From Candidatus Glassiibacteriota bacterium (lineage in GTDB: Bacteria > Gemmatimonadota > Glassbacteria > GWA2-58-10): a stretch of 7,204 nt of DNA. The first letter of the stretch is position 1. Each line of letters starts with the position of its first letter. Positions 6,311-7,204 of this stretch are shown one piece after another. A program made the translations under genes and the position numbers. The notes under the pieces are model-generated. The model was not told where the DNA came from. It saw only the letters and a program-made list of their open reading frames with translations, and searched no databases. The stretch lies in contig JAUVUV010000106.1 in NCBI GenBank assembly GCA_030604975.1, forward strand, positions 1-7,204, read 5' to 3'.

Positions 6311-7204
6311 TCAAAAATCTTTCACCAGCCTTATTCCGCCATCCTTATAGCGGCGGTGTGGCTGGCTCCTGTTACGGTGAAAGCTTCGGCTGAAAAGGAT
6401 AGAGCCGTTCCAGGAGCCGCCGCGGACGATTTTTTCCAGCCCGGTAGAAGGTCCCTGCGGGTTGATCGTATCATTGGTATTATACTCTCCGAACCAATCC
6501 TTGCACCATTCCCAGACATTGCCTGCCATGTGGTGAATGCCCTCCGGGGTAGCCCCCTCAATGTAATTCCCCACCGCAGAGGTGAACTTGAACCCATCTG
6601 ATTCATCGTAATACGGGCTGCGGCTTTTGCCGTGGTTGGTGAAATCATTAAACCACAGATCACCCCAGGGATAAGTTCTGCTTGTGGGTCCGCGCGCTGC
6701 AAACTCCCACTGGACCTCAGTGGGAAGCGAGCGGTTCATGAACTTCGCATAGGCGGAGGCCTCATACCAGCTGACACCGACCACCGGAGTGCTGGGCAGG
6801 TTCGAATACGGATCGCTCTCCCAGGGAGTATCCCCGGTTCCCCAGTATCGTGGCCTCGGGTTTTCCGGATCGAAATCGTCCAGTCGGCTGGTCATCCGCC
6901 ACTGCCAGCCTTCCGGGCTCCAGAGGTCGAGCCTGTTGTAGCCGCCAGCGTCCATAAACTCTTTGAATTCCTGGTTAGTCACCTCATATTTGTCCATGTA
7001 AAAACTCGAAACCTTAACCAGGCGCACCGGCTCGAACTCCCCTATCTTGCCCATCAGGAAAACTCCCCCGGTTATTGAAATATCTCCCTCGGTGATAGGG
7101 CCGCTTTCCACTACACCAATGCCGGACACCTGCAGGGTATCCTCCGGGCTGGCTTGGTCGTCAGAGGAGATAGCCAGGAATCCCGAAATCTCGCCCAGTT
7201 CGAA
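6311..7204 (-). CDS. FGE-sulfatase-domain protein with ASH-like domain upstream (5' part outside window)
   Basis: The last 297 residues are visible. The frame is open to the right edge, so the GTG at 7129 is not accepted as the start. Residues 1-33 (G-E-I-S-G-F-L-A-I-S-S-D-D, then L-Q-V-S-G-I-G-V) match the last strands of an ASH/HYDIN-type Ig-like domain. From about 44 the FGE-sulfatase (SUMF1-like) domain follows: G-G-V-F-L-M-G, Y-M-D-K-Y-E-V-T-N-Q-E-F, V-S-W-Y-E-A-S-A-Y-A-K-F, R-S-L-P-T-E-V-Q-W-E-F-A-A-R-G, M-A-G-N-V-W-E-W-C, R-G-G-S-W (261-265) and G-G-I-R-L-V near the end. The two catalytic cysteines of true formylglycine-generating enzymes, which follow R-G-G-S, are absent. The only Cys is at 234 in E-W-C. 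So oxidase activity is unlikely, and a binding or structural role or another reaction is more probable. The Ig-like domain implies an exported, multi-domain protein whose signal peptide lies outside the window. It converges on dnaE with 142 bases between the stops. Confidence 0.93.
   Translation of the reverse strand, partial: FELGEISGFLAISSDDQASPEDTLQVSGIGVVESGPITEGDISITGGVFLMGKIGEFEPVRLVKVSSFYMDKYEVTNQEFKEFMDAGGYNRLDLWSPEGWQWRMTSRLDDFDPENPRPRYWGTGDTPWESDPYSNLPSTPVVGVSWYEASAYAKFMNRSLPTEVQWEFAARGPTSRTYPWGDLWFNDFTNHGKSRSPYYDESDGFKFTSAVGNYIEGATPEGIHHMAGNVWEWCKDWFGEYNTNDTINPQGPSTGLEKIVRGGSWNGSILFSRSFHRNRSQPHRRYKDGGIRLVKDF

Noticed and set aside
6165..6350. Plus-strand frame of 61 residues right after dnaE
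   Set aside because: It reads straight through the terminator hairpin and into the FGE gene's 3' end, and has no ribosome site or protein character.
6632..7078. Plus-strand open frame of 148 residues opposite the FGE-domain gene
   Set aside because: The minus strand encodes an unmistakable FGE-sulfatase domain across this stretch, so this is its shadow.

Overview
The window (about 55% GC by eye) comes from a bacterium with Shine-Dalgarno-led genes. No ribosomal marker is present. A DUF4837-type lipoprotein (a family known mainly from Bacteroidota), a secreted TIM-barrel-like protein and an FGE-sulfatase/ASH-type protein together suggest an uncultivated lineage of the Fibrobacteres-Chlorobi-Bacteroidetes (FCB) superphylum. 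This placement is an inference with modest confidence.

Layout: positions 1-1313 carry a leftward (minus-strand) cluster. In transcription order it is an RNase HI-family protein with an extra N-terminal domain that looks like a degenerate Nudix fold, a small secreted protein that appears broken by a single-base frameshift and starts inside the RNase stop codon (ATGA overlap), and the beginning of a secreted protein that runs off the left edge. A 223-base divergent intergenic region (1314-1536) separates it from a rightward pair: a DUF4837-like lipoprotein and, 36 bases later, dnaE, the catalytic subunit of the replicative DNA polymerase III. A strong intrinsic terminator follows dnaE at 6200-6235. 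The right end carries a convergent, leftward FGE-sulfatase-domain protein whose 5' end is outside the window. Its visible N-terminus looks like the tail of an ASH/HYDIN-type Ig-like domain.

How the genes work together: dnaE is the chromosomal replicase, and its PHP domain keeps all the metal-binding residues, which suggests built-in proofreading. RNase HI degrades RNA in RNA:DNA hybrids, so two nucleic-acid enzymes lie back to back, but on divergent transcripts. The lipoprotein, the small secreted protein, the left-edge protein and probably the FGE-domain protein act in the envelope or outside the cell and have no evident mechanistic link to replication. I see no mobile element, CRISPR array, tRNA, rRNA or phage gene. 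The most unusual points are the Nudix-like extension on RNase HI, the frameshifted small secreted gene, the FGE domain lacking the catalytic cysteines, and an A8 slippery heptamer joined to a perfect 11-base anti-SD complement inside dnaE.
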